Source: Sinomonas cellulolyticus (GTDB taxonomy: Bacteria; Actinomycetota; Actinomycetes; Actinomycetales; Micrococcaceae). Taken from it: a stretch of DNA of 64,000 bases. The notes under the pieces were generated by a model. That model was not told where the DNA came from, searched no databases, and saw nothing but the letters and a program-made list of their open reading frames with translations. Location of the stretch: NCBI RefSeq assembly GCF_014656475.1, contig NZ_BNCM01000012.1, positions 62,001 to 126,000 on the forward strand, given 5' to 3'. Made by a program: the position numbers and the translations under genes. Of this stretch, positions 51,174 through 60,578 are shown in pieces (position 1 is the first letter of the stretch; every line of letters begins with the position of its first letter).

Positions 51174-52139
51174 TCAGGGGACGAGCAGGACCTTGCCGGT
51201 GGTGGCGCGGCCCTCGAGCGCGGTGTGCGCGGCGGCGGCCTCCCAGAGCGGGAACTGGGCTCCGATGCGCACGTCGAGGCTGCCGTCCACGACAGCGCCG
51301 AACACCTCGGAGGAGCGCCAGCGCCGTTCGGCCGCATTGAGGAGGTGGTGTGCGAGCGTGGGCCGCGTGACGAACAGGGAGCCGGCCGCGTTGAGGCGCT
51401 GCAGGTCGAACGGGGGCACGGGGCCCGAGGCGGCCCCGAAGAGCACGAGCATGCCGCGCTTGCGCAGGCACTCGAGCGAGCCGTCGAACGTGTCCCGCCC
51501 GACGCCGTCGTACACCACGTCGACCCCGGTGCCGCCGGTGAGCTCCCGCACGTGCGACGGGAAGTCCTCGTAGCGGATCACGTGGTCGGCTCCGGCGCCC
51601 GAGGCGAGCTCGGCCTTGGCGTCCGTGGAGACGGTCGTGATGACCCGGGCGCCCTTGGCCTTGAGCATCTGCGTGGCGAGGAGGCCCACTCCGCCGGCGC
51701 CGGCGTGGAGCAGGACCGTCTGGCCGGGCTCCACCCGGAACGTCGAGTTGATGAGGTAGTGGGCCGTCATGCCCTGCAGCGGCAGCGCGGCGGCAGTGAG
51801 GAGGTCCACCCCCTCGGGGACGGGCAGTGCCTTGTCCGCGTCGATCAGGGTGTAGTCAGCGTAGGTGGCGTGGCCCTCGGCGGTCGCGACCCGGTCGCCG
51901 TGCGCGAAGTCCGTCACGCCCTCGCCGACGGCCGTCACGACGCCTGCGGCCTCCGCGCCCGGAGTGAAGGGGAACGCGACCTTGTAGTAGCCCTGCCGCT
52001 GGTACGTCTCGATGAAGTTGACACCCGTCGCGGCGACGCGGACGAGCAGCTGGCCGGGTCCGGGTGCGGGCATCTCGGCCTCTGCGTAGGCGAGGACCTC
52101 GGGTCCCCCGGGGGCGGTGGCGACAATGGCGTGGGTCAT
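51174..52139 (-). CDS. zinc-free medium-chain dehydrogenase, NADPH:quinone reductase type
   Basis: A 321-residue MDR-superfamily oxidoreductase. The nucleotide-binding turn is H-A-G-A-G-G-V-G near residue 148, preceded by Q-G-M-T-A-H-Y-L, and no zinc-binding cysteines are present. This is the quinone oxidoreductase (QOR/zeta-crystallin) pattern, NADPH-dependent. GGGAGAGA precedes the ATG. It is divergent from argC, with the ARG boxes in between, and there is no evident functional tie to arginine or to the synthetase downstream. Confidence 0.93.
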   Translation of the reverse strand: MTHAIVATAPGGPEVLAYAEAEMPAPGPGQLLVRVAATGVNFIETYQRQGYYKVAFPFTPGAEAAGVVTAVGEGVTDFAHGDRVATAEGHATYADYTLIDADKALPVPEGVDLLTAAALPLQGMTAHYLINSTFRVEPGQTVLLHAGAGGVGLLATQMLKAKGARVITTVSTDAKAELASGAGADHVIRYEDFPSHVRELTGGTGVDVVYDGVGRDTFDGSLECLRKRGMLVLFGAASGPVPPFDLQRLNAAGSLFVTRPTLAHHLLNAAERRWRSSEVFGAVVDGSLDVRIGAQFPLWEAAAAHTALEGRATTGKVLLVP

Positions 52140-52197
52140 GGAAATCTCTCCCTGCTTCTCGTTTCGCGTCCGGATCCCATCCTAGAGAAGCACTTCA

Positions 52198-52237
52198 TGC
52201 ATAAATATTGACTACCATGCATAAACTTGCCTACAGT
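52198..52237 (+). promoter_or_regulatory. argC promoter with two ArgR boxes
   Basis: Two ARG-box-like elements, TGCATAAATATTGA (52198-52211) and TGCATAAACTTGCC (52218-52231), are phased by 20 bp, as expected for an ArgR hexamer. They cover the -35 TTGACT (52208-52213) and the 18-bp spacer up to TACAGT (52232-52237). The first box is one change from TGNATWWWWATNCA-type half-site symmetry; the second is more divergent. Confidence 0.85.
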
Positions 52238-52243
52238 GAACGG

Positions 52244-53314
52244 GTGACCATTACTGCAGCCGTGTCCGGAGCCAGCGGCTACGCCGGGGGAGAGGTCCTC
52301 CGGCTGCTGGCCAACCACCCCGAGATCGAGATCGGAGCGATCACCGCCCATTCGAGTGCCGGGAGCCGGCTGGGGGAGCTTCAGCCCCACCTGCTGCCCC
52401 TCGCGGACCGCGAGATCGTCGAGACCACGCCTGAGAACCTCGCCGGGCATGACGTCGTGTTCCTGGCCCTCCCGCACGGCGCCTCCGCCGAGGTCGCCGC
52501 CGCGCTGCCGGAGGACACCCTCGTGATCGACGCCGGTGCCGACCACCGCCTCGAGGACCCCGAGGCCTGGTTCCGCTTCTACCGCTCCGAGCACGCGGGC
52601 ACCTGGCCGTACGGCCTGCCCGAGCTCCTCCTCGGCCCAGCCGAGGCCGGGACCGCCGGCAAGCAGCGCGAGAAGCTGCGCGGCGCCCGCCGGATCGCCG
52701 TCCCGGGCTGCTACCCGACCTCCGTCCTCCTCGCCCTCACCCCCGGCTTCGCCGCGGGCCTGCTCGAGCCCGACGACGTGGTCATCGTCTCGGCGTCCGG
52801 CACCTCCGGCGCGGGCAAGTCGGTGAAGCCGAACCTCCTCGGATCCGAGGTCATGGGCTCGATGAGCCCTTACGGCGTGGGCGGGGGCCACCGCCACACT
52901 CCCGAGATGGAGCAGGGCCTCTCGAACGCGGCGGGCGAGCCGGTGACGGTCTCGTTCACACCGACGCTCGCCCCGATGAGCCGGGGCATCCTCACGACGG
53001 CGACCGCCCGGGTCAAGCCGCGCGCCGCCGGCGACGTGGCCGCCACACTGCGCGCCGCCTGGGAGTCGGCCTACGATGACGAGCAGTTCGTCCACCTCCT
53101 CCGGCCGGGCCAGTGGCCGGCCACGCAGATGGTCGCGGGGTCCAACAACGCCGTCATCCAGCTCGCCTATGACGAGCACGCCGGCCGCGTGATCGTGAGC
53201 TCCGCGATCGACAACCTCACCAAGGGCACTGCCGGCGGCGCCGTGCAGTCCATGAACATCGCGCTGGGCCTTCCCGAGGGCGCCGGCCTGAACCAGCTGG
53301 GAGTCGCACCGTGA
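52244..53314 (+). CDS. argC: N-acetyl-gamma-glutamyl-phosphate reductase
   Basis: ArgC makes N-acetylglutamate semialdehyde in arginine synthesis. The 356-residue protein has the Rossmann start [12 protein letters not shown] and the catalytic cysteine in V-P-G-C-Y-P-T. An earlier TTG (52208) is open but is part of the -35 box, so the GTG at 52244 is the start, 6 nt after the -10 and without a Shine-Dalgarno sequence: a leaderless head of the argCJBDFR operon. It overlaps argJ by 4 nt (GTGA). Confidence 0.97.
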   Translation: MTITAAVSGASGYAGGEVLRLLANHPEIEIGAITAHSSAGSRLGELQPHLLPLADREIVETTPENLAGHDVVFLALPHGASAEVAAALPEDTLVIDAGADHRLEDPEAWFRFYRSEHAGTWPYGLPELLLGPAEAGTAGKQREKLRGARRIAVPGCYPTSVLLALTPGFAAGLLEPDDVVIVSASGTSGAGKSVKPNLLGSEVMGSMSPYGVGGGHRHTPEMEQGLSNAAGEPVTVSFTPTLAPMSRGILTTATARVKPRAAGDVAATLRAAWESAYDDEQFVHLLRPGQWPATQMVAGSNNAVIQLAYDEHAGRVIVSSAIDNLTKGTAGGAVQSMNIALGLPEGAGLNQLGVAP

Positions 53315-54477
53315 CCGTCACCGCACCCAAGGGCTTCCGGGCCGCCGGCGCCACCGCCGGGCTCAAGGCCTCCGGCAAGCCGGACATGGCCCTCGTGGTC
53401 AACGACGGCCCCGACAGGCACGCCGCCGCCGTCTTCACCTCCAACCGCGTCATGGCCGCGCCCGTTCGCTGGTCCAAGCAGGTCGTCACGGACGGCCGCG
53501 TGGACGCCGTCGTGCTCAACTCCGGCGGCGCGAACGCGTGCACCGGGACCGAGGGGTTCCAGAACACCCACCGCACCGCGGAGAAGACCGCGGACGTGCT
53601 CGGCATCTCCGCGGGGGACGTGGTGGTCTGCTCGACCGGGCTCATCGGCGAGCAGCTGCCCATGGACAAGGTCATCCACGGCATCGACACGCTGGCCGGT
53701 GCGCTCGCGGACGACGGGGGCCACGATGCTGCGGTTGCCATCATGACCACGGACACCGTCGCGAAGGAGGCCGTCTTCACGGGCACCGACTCCGCGGGGA
53801 TCGAGTACACGATCGGCGGCATCGCCAAGGGGGCGGGGATGCTCGCGCCGGGCCTCGCCACGATGCTCGTGGTCCTCACCACCGACGCCGCGGCCGCGCC
53901 CGAGATGCTCGACGCCGCGCTCCGGGACGCGACCCGCGTGACGTTCAACCGGGCCGACTCCGACGGCTGCATGTCCACGAACGACACCGTGGTCCTGCTC
54001 TCCTCCGGCGCCTCCGGCGCCGTCCCGGACACGGCCGGGTTCACGGCCGGCCTCACCCAGGTGTGCGCCGAGCTCGCGCGCAAGCTCATCGGCGACGCGG
54101 AGGGCGCCTCGCACGACATCGCGGTCCGCACGTTCCACGCGGCCAGCGAGCGGGATGCGGAGGTCGTCTCGCGCGCCGTGGCCCGATCGAACCTCTTCAA
54201 GACCGCGATCTTCGGCAAGGACCCCAACTGGGGCCGCGTCCTCTCCGCCGTCGGCACGACCGATGCCGCTTTCGAGCCCGATGAGGTCAACGTTTCGATC
54301 AACGGCGTCGAGATCTGCCAGAAGGGCGGAATCGGCAAGGACCGCTCCCTCGTGGACCTCGAGAAGCGCGAGGTGCTGGTCGAGATCGACCTGGCCACCG
54401 GCAGTGCCGAGGCGACGATCTGGACCAACGACCTCACGCACGACTACGTGCACGAGAACTCGGCCTACTCGAGCTGA
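53311..54477 (+). CDS. argJ: bifunctional ornithine acetyltransferase / N-acetylglutamate synthase
   Basis: ArgJ recycles the acetyl group from N-acetylornithine to glutamate. The 388-residue proenzyme has the autocleavage site [11 protein letters not shown], where cleavage before the Thr (A-T) gives alpha and beta chains. The GTG start overlaps the argC stop. The C-terminus shows [23 protein letters not shown]. Its presence means acetyl recycling, so no separate ArgE is needed. Confidence 0.97.
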   Translation: MTVTAPKGFRAAGATAGLKASGKPDMALVVNDGPDRHAAAVFTSNRVMAAPVRWSKQVVTDGRVDAVVLNSGGANACTGTEGFQNTHRTAEKTADVLGISAGDVVVCSTGLIGEQLPMDKVIHGIDTLAGALADDGGHDAAVAIMTTDTVAKEAVFTGTDSAGIEYTIGGIAKGAGMLAPGLATMLVVLTTDAAAAPEMLDAALRDATRVTFNRADSDGCMSTNDTVVLLSSGASGAVPDTAGFTAGLTQVCAELARKLIGDAEGASHDIAVRTFHAASERDAEVVSRAVARSNLFKTAIFGKDPNWGRVLSAVGTTDAAFEPDEVNVSINGVEICQKGGIGKDRSLVDLEKREVLVEIDLATGSAEATIWTNDLTHDYVHENSAYSS

Positions 54478-54488
54478 AGGGCGCGACC

Positions 54489-55442
54489 ATGACCGAGACC
54501 AATATCCGCCTCGCGATGGACAAGGCCGAGACCCTCATCGAGGCGCTGCCCTGGATCCAGAGGTTCGCCGGCACCACCGTCGTGGTGAAGTACGGCGGCA
54601 ACGCCATGGTGAACGACGAGCTCCGCCGCGCCTTCGCCGAGGACATCGTGTTCCTCCACCACGTGGGCATCCGCCCCGTCGTGGTGCACGGCGGCGGCCC
54701 GCAGATCAGCGCGATGCTGGGCCGCGTGGGCCTCGAGAGCGAGTTCAAGGGCGGTCTGCGCGTCACCACGCCGGAGACCATGGAAGTGGTCCGCATGGTC
54801 CTCACCGGCCAGGTGGGCCGCGAGCTCGTGGGGCTCATCAACTCCCACGGCCCGTACGCGGTAGGCCTCTCCGGCGAGGATGCAGGCCTCCTCCAGGCGG
54901 TCCGCACCGGCGCGGTCGTCGACGGCGAGGAAGTCGATCTCGGCCTCGTGGGCGAGGTCGTGGGCGTCAACCCCGGCGCGGTCCTGGACATCCTCGAGGC
55001 GGGCCGCATCCCGGTGATCTCGGGCGTCGCCCCCGAGGTGGCCGCTCCCAGCGGGACGGCGGCGCCCGACGGCGCACCGGTCGCCTACCAGCCGACCGGC
55101 CAGGTCCTCAACGTCAACGCGGACACGGCGGCCGCAGCGGTCGCGGTGGCGCTCGGTGCCTCGCGCCTCGTGATCCTCACGGACGTCGAGGGGCTCTACC
55201 GCAACTGGCCCGACAAGGACTCGCTCGTCTCGCAGATCTCGGCCTCGGAGCTGGCGGAGATGCTCCCGAGCCTGGCCTCGGGAATGATTCCCAAGATGGC
55301 CGCGTGCCTCAAGGCCGTGAGCGAGGGCGTGGACCGCGCCGCCATCGTGGACGGCCGGAGCCCCCACACGATGCTGCTTGAGATCTTCACGAACGCAGGC
55401 GTCGGCACCCAGGTGGTGCCCGACGGGGAAGGAACAGCATGA
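54489..55442 (+). CDS. argB: acetylglutamate kinase
   Basis: ArgB phosphorylates N-acetylglutamate, usually the step inhibited by arginine. The 317-residue protein has V-V-K-Y-G-G-N-A-M near residue 35, V-V-H-G-G-G-P-Q-I and N-V-N-A-D-T-A-A, all amino acid kinase family motifs. An N-terminal helix of about 25 residues before the kinase core is of the type linked to arginine inhibition. It lies 11 nt after argJ and overlaps argD by 4 nt (ATGA). Confidence 0.97.
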   Translation: MTETNIRLAMDKAETLIEALPWIQRFAGTTVVVKYGGNAMVNDELRRAFAEDIVFLHHVGIRPVVVHGGGPQISAMLGRVGLESEFKGGLRVTTPETMEVVRMVLTGQVGRELVGLINSHGPYAVGLSGEDAGLLQAVRTGAVVDGEEVDLGLVGEVVGVNPGAVLDILEAGRIPVISGVAPEVAAPSGTAAPDGAPVAYQPTGQVLNVNADTAAAAVAVALGASRLVILTDVEGLYRNWPDKDSLVSQISASELAEMLPSLASGMIPKMAACLKAVSEGVDRAAIVDGRSPHTMLLEIFTNAGVGTQVVPDGEGTA

Positions 55443-56755
55443 CCACCGAGAACCTTCCGCAGGAACGGCCCCTTTCCGAGCTCGTGGGGAGCTCGCCGTC
55501 GGGAGCGGCATGGCTCTCCCGCTACTCGGACTCGCTCATGGGCGTGTTCGGCACGCCTCAGCGGGTGCTCGTGCGCGGTCAGGGCTGCTACGTGTGGGAC
55601 GCGGACGGCAAGCAGTACCTCGACCTCCTCGGGGGCATTGCCGTCAATGCCCTCGGCCACGCACACCCCTTCGTCACGAGCGTCATCTCGTCGCAGCTGT
55701 CCACGCTCGGCCACGTCTCGAACTTCTTCACGAGCCCCACCCAGGTGGCACTCGCCGAGAAGCTCCTCGAGATCACCGGGGCCCCCGCCGGGTCGAAGGT
55801 GTTCTTCGCCAACTCTGGGACCGAGGCGAACGAGGCCGCGTTCAAGCTGGCGAGGCGGAACTCCACTAACGCGGCCAACGGCCAGCGCACCAAGGTCGTT
55901 GCCCTCGAGGGTGCCTTCCACGGGCGCACCATGGGAGCCCTCGCGCTCACGGCGAAGAAGGCCTATCGCGAGCCGTTCGAGCCGTTGCCGGGCGGAGTGG
56001 TCCACGTCCCGTTCGGCGACGTCGACGCGCTTGCCGCCGCTGTCGACGACACCACGCAGGCGGTCTTCCTCGAGCCGATCCAGGGCGAGGCCGGGGTCAT
56101 CCCGCTTCCTCCCGGCTACCTCGCCGCTGCGCGGAAGATCACGCACGACGCCGGGGCCCTCCTCATCGTCGACGAAGTCCAGACCGGGATGGGCCGCACG
56201 GGCGCGTGGCTCGCGATCGAGGGCTCGGGGATCGTCCCGGACGCGGTCACCCTCGCCAAGGGCCTCGGCGGCGGCTTCCCGATCGGGGCGCTCATCACCT
56301 TCGGCGCCGAGAACAGCGAACGGCTCTCGGCCGGCCAGCACGGCACCACCTTCGGCGGCAATCCCGTCGCGACGGCCGCCGCGCTCGCCACCGTGCACGC
56401 GATCGAGACGCAGGGCGTCCTGGCGAACGTGCGGGCCGTGGGGGAGCGGCTGCGCGAGTCGCTCTCGGCCCTGCCGGAGGTCGCCGAGGTCCGCGGCCGC
56501 GGGCTGCTCATCGGCGTCGATCTGGCGCTCCCGGCGGGCGTACCGGAGAGCGCGAACCTCGCCGGCGCCGTCGTCAATGCGGCGCTCGAGGCGGGCTTCA
56601 TCGTCAACGCCCCGGGGCCGCGGACCGTCCGCCTGGCCCCGCCGCTCATCCTCACGGCCGAGCAGGCCGACACGTTCGTCGCGGCGCTGCCACAGCTCGT
56701 GGCCTCGGCTGCAGCGCAGCTGTCCGCGGCCACCACCGAGAAGGAGGCGAAGTGA
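55439..56755 (+). CDS. argD: acetylornithine aminotransferase
   Basis: ArgD is a class III PLP aminotransferase acting on N-acetylornithine (and often succinyl-diaminopimelate). The 438-residue protein has [13 protein letters not shown], the H-G-R-T-M-G stretch, [12 protein letters not shown] and the lysine in [11 protein letters not shown]. It is about 30 residues longer than usual owing to an N-terminal segment ending in G-A-A-W-L-S-R-Y. It overlaps argB and argF by 4 nt each. Confidence 0.97.
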   Translation: MTTENLPQERPLSELVGSSPSGAAWLSRYSDSLMGVFGTPQRVLVRGQGCYVWDADGKQYLDLLGGIAVNALGHAHPFVTSVISSQLSTLGHVSNFFTSPTQVALAEKLLEITGAPAGSKVFFANSGTEANEAAFKLARRNSTNAANGQRTKVVALEGAFHGRTMGALALTAKKAYREPFEPLPGGVVHVPFGDVDALAAAVDDTTQAVFLEPIQGEAGVIPLPPGYLAAARKITHDAGALLIVDEVQTGMGRTGAWLAIEGSGIVPDAVTLAKGLGGGFPIGALITFGAENSERLSAGQHGTTFGGNPVATAAALATVHAIETQGVLANVRAVGERLRESLSALPEVAEVRGRGLLIGVDLALPAGVPESANLAGAVVNAALEAGFIVNAPGPRTVRLAPPLILTAEQADTFVAALPQLVASAAAQLSAATTEKEAK

Positions 56756-57726
56756 CCACACGGCACTTCCTCAAGGACACCGACCTCAGCCCCGCCGAGC
56801 AGGCCGAGGTCCTGGACCTCGCCCTGCGGATGAAGGCGGCGCCGTACTCGGTGCAGCCGCTCGCCGCCGAGGGCGCGGGCCGCAAGACCGTCGCAGTCAT
56901 CTTCGACAAGACCTCGACCCGCACGCGCGTCTCGTTCTCCACCGGCGTCTCGGACATGGGCGGCACCCCGCTCATCATCAACCCGGGCGAGAGCCAGATC
57001 GGGCACAAGGAATCGGTCGAGGACACCGCGAAGGTCCTCGAGCGCATGGTCGCCGCGATCGTGTGGCGCACCGGCGCGCACCAGGGCCTCGTGGACATGG
57101 CCGCGAACTCGCGGGTGCCTGTGGTCAACGCCCTGTGCGACGACTACCACCCGTGCCAGCTCCTCGCCGACCTGCTCACCGTCAAGGAGCACAAGGGCAA
57201 GCTCGCCGGTCTCAGCATGGCCTACCTCGGCGACGCCGCCAACAACATGGCCAACTCGTACCTGCTCGCCGGCGTCACGGCCGGCATGCACGTGCGCATC
57301 GCCGGACCCGAGGGCTACCTGCCCGCGCCGGAGATCGTTGCCGAAGCGGAGGACGTCGCGGCGGCCACCGGAGGCTCGGTGCTCGTCACGGTCGACCCTG
57401 CAGCCGCGCTCGAGGGCGCAGACGTCGTCGCCACCGACACCTGGGTCTCGATGGGGCAGGAGGCCGAGAAGGCCGAGCGGATGCAGCTCTTCCGCGACTA
57501 CTCCGTGGACGCCGCGGCGATGGCCAAGGCCGCGCCCGACGCCGTGTTCCTCCACTGCCTCCCGGCGTACCGCGGGTACGAGGTCGCCGCAGAGGTGATC
57601 GACGGGCCCCAGTCGGTGGTGTGGGACGAGGCGGAGAACCGCCTGCACGCCCAGAAGGCCCTGCTCGCATGGGTGCTGCACCAGTCCGGTCAGGCCGTGG
57701 TCGAGGGCCTCGCCCCCCGCGCGTGA
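56752..57726 (+). CDS. argF: ornithine carbamoyltransferase
   Basis: ArgF makes citrulline from ornithine and carbamoyl phosphate. The 324-residue protein has the carbamoyl-phosphate site S-T-R-T-R (F-D-K-T-S-T-R-T-R), the ornithine motif H-C-L-P-A-Y-R-G and D-x-W-V-S-M-G near residue 230. The GTG overlaps the argD stop (GTGA) after GGAGG; the long open frame upstream is within argD and not coding. argR follows 10 nt later. Confidence 0.97.
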   Translation: MTTRHFLKDTDLSPAEQAEVLDLALRMKAAPYSVQPLAAEGAGRKTVAVIFDKTSTRTRVSFSTGVSDMGGTPLIINPGESQIGHKESVEDTAKVLERMVAAIVWRTGAHQGLVDMAANSRVPVVNALCDDYHPCQLLADLLTVKEHKGKLAGLSMAYLGDAANNMANSYLLAGVTAGMHVRIAGPEGYLPAPEIVAEAEDVAAATGGSVLVTVDPAAALEGADVVATDTWVSMGQEAEKAERMQLFRDYSVDAAAMAKAAPDAVFLHCLPAYRGYEVAAEVIDGPQSVVWDEAENRLHAQKALLAWVLHQSGQAVVEGLAPRA

Positions 57727-57736
57727 GGATCCGAGC

Positions 57737-58270
57737 GTGAGCAGCCCCGGCCGGCACGCGGTACCGGCATCCGCACCCCAGACCAAGGCGGCCCGCCAGG
57801 CGCGCATCCGCGCGCTCCTGGCCGGCCAGCCGGTGCGCTCGCAGGCCGAGCTCGCCTCGCTGCTCGCGGACGACGGCGTTCAGGTCACCCAGGCGACGCT
57901 CTCGCGCGACCTCGTGGAGATCGGCGCGGTGCGGGTGCGCGGCACCGAGGGAAGCCTCGTGTACGCCGTGCGGGGCGAGGGCGGGGACCGCAGCCCGCGC
58001 ATGGGGATGGACCAGGAGGTCCTCGACGCCCGCCTCGCGAAGCTCTGCGCCGAACTGCTCGTGACCGCAGAGGCGTCGGCGAACATGGTGGTGCTCCGCA
58101 CCCCGCCGGGCGCCGCGAACTTCCTCGCGCTCGCGATCGACCATTCGGTGATCCCCTCCGTCCTCGGGACGATCGCCGGCGACGACACCATCATGCTCGT
58201 CACCCGCGACCCCGACGGGGGCGACGCCGTGGCGGCCAGGTTCCTCGAGCTCGCCTCGCAGGGAGCGTAG
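57737..58270 (+). CDS. argR: arginine repressor
   Basis: ArgR is the hexameric arginine-sensing regulator. The 177-residue protein has the N-terminal winged helix (about 18-85, with R-S-Q-A-E-L-A-S-L-L-A-D-D-G-V-Q-V-T-Q-A-T-L-S-R-D-L) and the C-terminal arginine-binding/oligomerisation domain, with G-D-D-T-I-M-L-V near residue 150. It is the last gene of the operon whose promoter carries ARG boxes, so it should be autoregulated and also act on argG. Confidence 0.97.
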   Translation: MSSPGRHAVPASAPQTKAARQARIRALLAGQPVRSQAELASLLADDGVQVTQATLSRDLVEIGAVRVRGTEGSLVYAVRGEGGDRSPRMGMDQEVLDARLAKLCAELLVTAEASANMVVLRTPPGAANFLALAIDHSVIPSVLGTIAGDDTIMLVTRDPDGGDAVAARFLELASQGA

Positions 58271-58313
58271 CGCCGCGCTCCAGCCGCGCGGGGCCGTGGG
58301 GCACACTGGTGGC

Positions 58314-59387
58314 GTGAGCGGAAACCGATGGGTGCTGCACGTGGACCTCGACCAGTTCATCGCGGCCGTCGAGGTGCTGCGCCGCCCGGAGCTTGCGGGC
58401 AGGCCGGTCATCGTCGGGGGCCGCGGCGACCCCACGGAGCGGGCCGTCGTCTCCACAGCGTCCTACGAGGCCCGGGCGTTCGGCGTCGGGTCAGGGATGC
58501 CGCTGCGCATCGCCGCCAGGAAGGCGCCGGACGCCGTCATCCTGCCTGTCGACAGGGACGCCTACCTCGAGGCCTCCGACTCGGTGATGGCCACCCTGCG
58601 CGCGCAGCCCGGCGCCACCGTGCAGGTGCTCGGCTGGGACGAGGCGTTCGTCGGCATCCAGACCGACGATCCCGAGGCGTACGCCCGCCGGATCCAGAAC
58701 GCCGTCCTCGAGCACACGCGCCTGCACTGCAGCGTAGGCGTCGGTGACACCCTGGTGCGCGCCAAGGTGGCCACCGGCTTCGGCAAACCGGCCGGCGTCT
58801 TCCGCCTCACGGCCGCGAACTGGCTCGAGGTGATGGGTCCGCGCCCCACAAAGGACCTGTGGGGCGTCGGGTCCAAGGTCTCAGGACGGCTGGCCAAGCT
58901 CGGCATCACCACTGTTGCCGAGCTCGCGGCAACCGATCCCGAGGACCTCGTCGCCGAGTTCGGCCCGAAGATGGGGCCGTGGTACGCCCAGCTCGGACGC
59001 GGCGACGGCCAGAGCACGGTGGACGATACCCCCTGGGTCGCGCGCGGCCACAGTCGGGAGACGACCTTCCAGCAGGACCTGACGGACGCTGCCCAGATCG
59101 ACAGTGCGGTGCGGGACCTTACGGCGCGCGTCCTCGAGGACGTCTCCGCGGAGGGGAGGCCGGTCGTGGGGCTGACGCTCAAGGTCCGCTACGCGCCGTT
59201 CGTGACCAAGAGCTACGGCAGGAAGGTGTCCGAGACTTCCGACCGGGACGAAGTGCTCGCCCGTGCGCTGGACCTTGCCGCCGGCATCGAGCCGGGCCGC
59301 CCCATCCGGCTCCTCGGCCTCCGCGCAGAGATGGCCATGCCGGAGGACGCGCGCACGGGCCACACGCCCACTCGCAGCGGCTGGTGA
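58314..59387 (+). CDS. dinB: Y-family DNA polymerase IV, DinB2-like
   Basis: A 357-residue translesion DNA polymerase. Catalytic acidic residues are D11 (HVDLDQF) and D109/E110 (GWDEAF), followed by the thumb helix-hairpin-helix and little-finger domains. In the palm, V-D-L-D-Q-F-I-A-A-V-E has isoleucine (I16) where most Y-family enzymes have an aromatic steric gate. M. smegmatis DinB2 has leucine there and uses ribonucleotides readily. CACACT (58302-58307) lies 6 nt before the GTG, a weak leaderless promoter. No SOS box was seen. It follows argR by 43 nt. Confidence 0.93.
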   Translation: MSGNRWVLHVDLDQFIAAVEVLRRPELAGRPVIVGGRGDPTERAVVSTASYEARAFGVGSGMPLRIAARKAPDAVILPVDRDAYLEASDSVMATLRAQPGATVQVLGWDEAFVGIQTDDPEAYARRIQNAVLEHTRLHCSVGVGDTLVRAKVATGFGKPAGVFRLTAANWLEVMGPRPTKDLWGVGSKVSGRLAKLGITTVAELAATDPEDLVAEFGPKMGPWYAQLGRGDGQSTVDDTPWVARGHSRETTFQQDLTDAAQIDSAVRDLTARVLEDVSAEGRPVVGLTLKVRYAPFVTKSYGRKVSETSDRDEVLARALDLAAGIEPGRPIRLLGLRAEMAMPEDARTGHTPTRSGW

Positions 59388-59416
59388 AGTGCTCCTGGCG
59401 CCACCCGGCCCGGCAG

Positions 59417-59980
59417 CTAGCGCCTTGCCCGGTAGCGCAAGTAGAGCACTCCCGAGCCGAACACGCGCGTCTCGACGAGCTCGAGGTCGACGCGCCGCTC
59501 GTGCCGAGGGAAATAGGGAGTGCCGCCACCCACGAGCACGGGATGCACGATGGTCCGGTACTCGTCGATGAGCCCGGCATCCGAGGCCTCCGCGGCCAGG
59601 GTGGCGCCGCCGATCGCGATCTCGCCCCCGCCGGGCTCTGCGCGCAGCCGCTCGATCTCCTCGGCCACGCTCCCGGTGGCGAGGCGGGCCTCCCCCTGCA
59701 GTTCCGAGAGTGTCCGGGAGAACACCACCTTGGGCAGCGGCTTCCACAGCGCAGTCCACTCGCGGTCCGCCTCGCTGAGCGATGGGTCCTGGTCTGCGGT
59801 CTCCCAGTAGAGCATCGTCTCGTACAGCCGCCGGCCCATCAGGTGGACCTCCACAGCCCGGATCTCCTCGATCCAGTGGCGGAACACGTCGTCGCTCGGG
59901 GCCGTCCAGTCGAACGTCCCGTCCGGTCCGGCGATGTACCCGTCGAGCGAGACGCCCATGGAATAGGTCACAGTGCGCAT
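59417..59980 (-). CDS. dihydrofolate reductase family protein
   Basis: A 187-residue RibD/DHFR-fold protein of the YyaP/YwjB-like type. It shows Y-S-M-G-V-S-L-D-G-Y-I-A-G-P-D-G near the start, L-M-G-R-R-L-Y-E-T-M and I-A-I-G-G-A-T-L-A, then H-P-V-L-V-G-G-G-T-P-Y-F. The substrate is unknown; these are not the essential folate reductase. The ATG at 59980 has AAGGAGG 7 nt upstream. It is convergent with dinB. Confidence 0.92.
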   Translation of the reverse strand: MRTVTYSMGVSLDGYIAGPDGTFDWTAPSDDVFRHWIEEIRAVEVHLMGRRLYETMLYWETADQDPSLSEADREWTALWKPLPKVVFSRTLSELQGEARLATGSVAEEIERLRAEPGGGEIAIGGATLAAEASDAGLIDEYRTIVHPVLVGGGTPYFPRHERRVDLELVETRVFGSGVLYLRYRARR

Positions 59981-60116
59981 CGAGTGCCTCCTTGGCCCGA
60001 GAGTACCGGCGTGCGCGCGGATGCGGATCCCCCCGCGCACCGGTCAGGAATCGAGAAGCCCAGGCGGTGCGTCCGGACGTAGTGTGAGTGCAGATTGAAC
60101 CGATCGAGGAGGACCG

Positions 60117-60578
60117 ATGGCCTACACCGTTGACTTTAAGGACGTCTCCACCGTCGGGCTGGAGTCATCTCCCGTCGCCGACGCGCTCGCGGGACTGCGC
60201 GCGAACGAGGCCCGATACTTCAAGAACAAGTACGACCACGACTTCACCGTCACTCCGGCCTCCCAGGACACCGCCACGCTCGAGTGGATCCACAAGATCC
60301 TCGCCGAGGAGCGGGACATCCATATTGCCTCGACGCCGCTCGAGGTCACCTCCTTCGAGGTGGAGGGGACGAAGATGGCGTACGTGTTCTACGAGTCGGG
60401 GCTCTCGATCAACGTCATGTACGCCCTCGAGGATGGCGGAAAGCGCGCGGTCGGCTTCAAGCTGTCCGACGGCATGGAGGTGCCCGAGGAGCTCTCGGCG
60501 TTCAAGTTCGCCCGGCAGAAGTCGAAGCTCGCGGGAACCATTCGCGGCTCCTACTTCGTGCTCAAGGGCGAGTACTGA
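60117..60578 (+). CDS. conserved hypothetical protein
   Basis: A 153-residue soluble protein that I do not assign to a characterised family. It has no signal peptide, membrane helix or catalytic motif. It shows G-L-R-A-N-E-A-R-Y-F-K-N-K-Y-D-H-D-F, Y-V-F-Y-E-S-G-L-S-I-N-V-M-Y and ends K-L-A-G-T-I-R-G-S-Y-F-V-L-K-G. GAGGAGGACC before the ATG is a very strong ribosome binding site and TAGTGT at 60080-60085 could be its -10. Similar actinobacterial proteins are, as far as I recall, sometimes labelled phage tail protein, but no phage genes are nearby. Its 3' end overlaps the convergent DUF664 gene by 17 nt. Confidence 0.85.
   Translation: MAYTVDFKDVSTVGLESSPVADALAGLRANEARYFKNKYDHDFTVTPASQDTATLEWIHKILAEERDIHIASTPLEVTSFEVEGTKMAYVFYESGLSINVMYALEDGGKRAVGFKLSDGMEVPEELSAFKFARQKSKLAGTIRGSYFVLKGEY

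Noticed and set aside
47012..51340. A 1442-codon open frame on the plus strand opposite the synthetase, and similar long antisense frames opposite ftsK (6855-9308), the his genes (28011-30785) and pheT (42476-45049)
   Set aside because: They are mirror frames of well-supported genes in high-GC DNA, rich in Arg, Gly, Ala and Pro or in His, Asp and Val, with no domain motifs and no ribosome binding sites.
52208..52243. An upstream TTG start for argC adding 12 residues
   Set aside because: The TTG is part of the -35 TTGACT and the segment holds the second ARG box; the GTG at 52244 has leaderless spacing to TACAGT.
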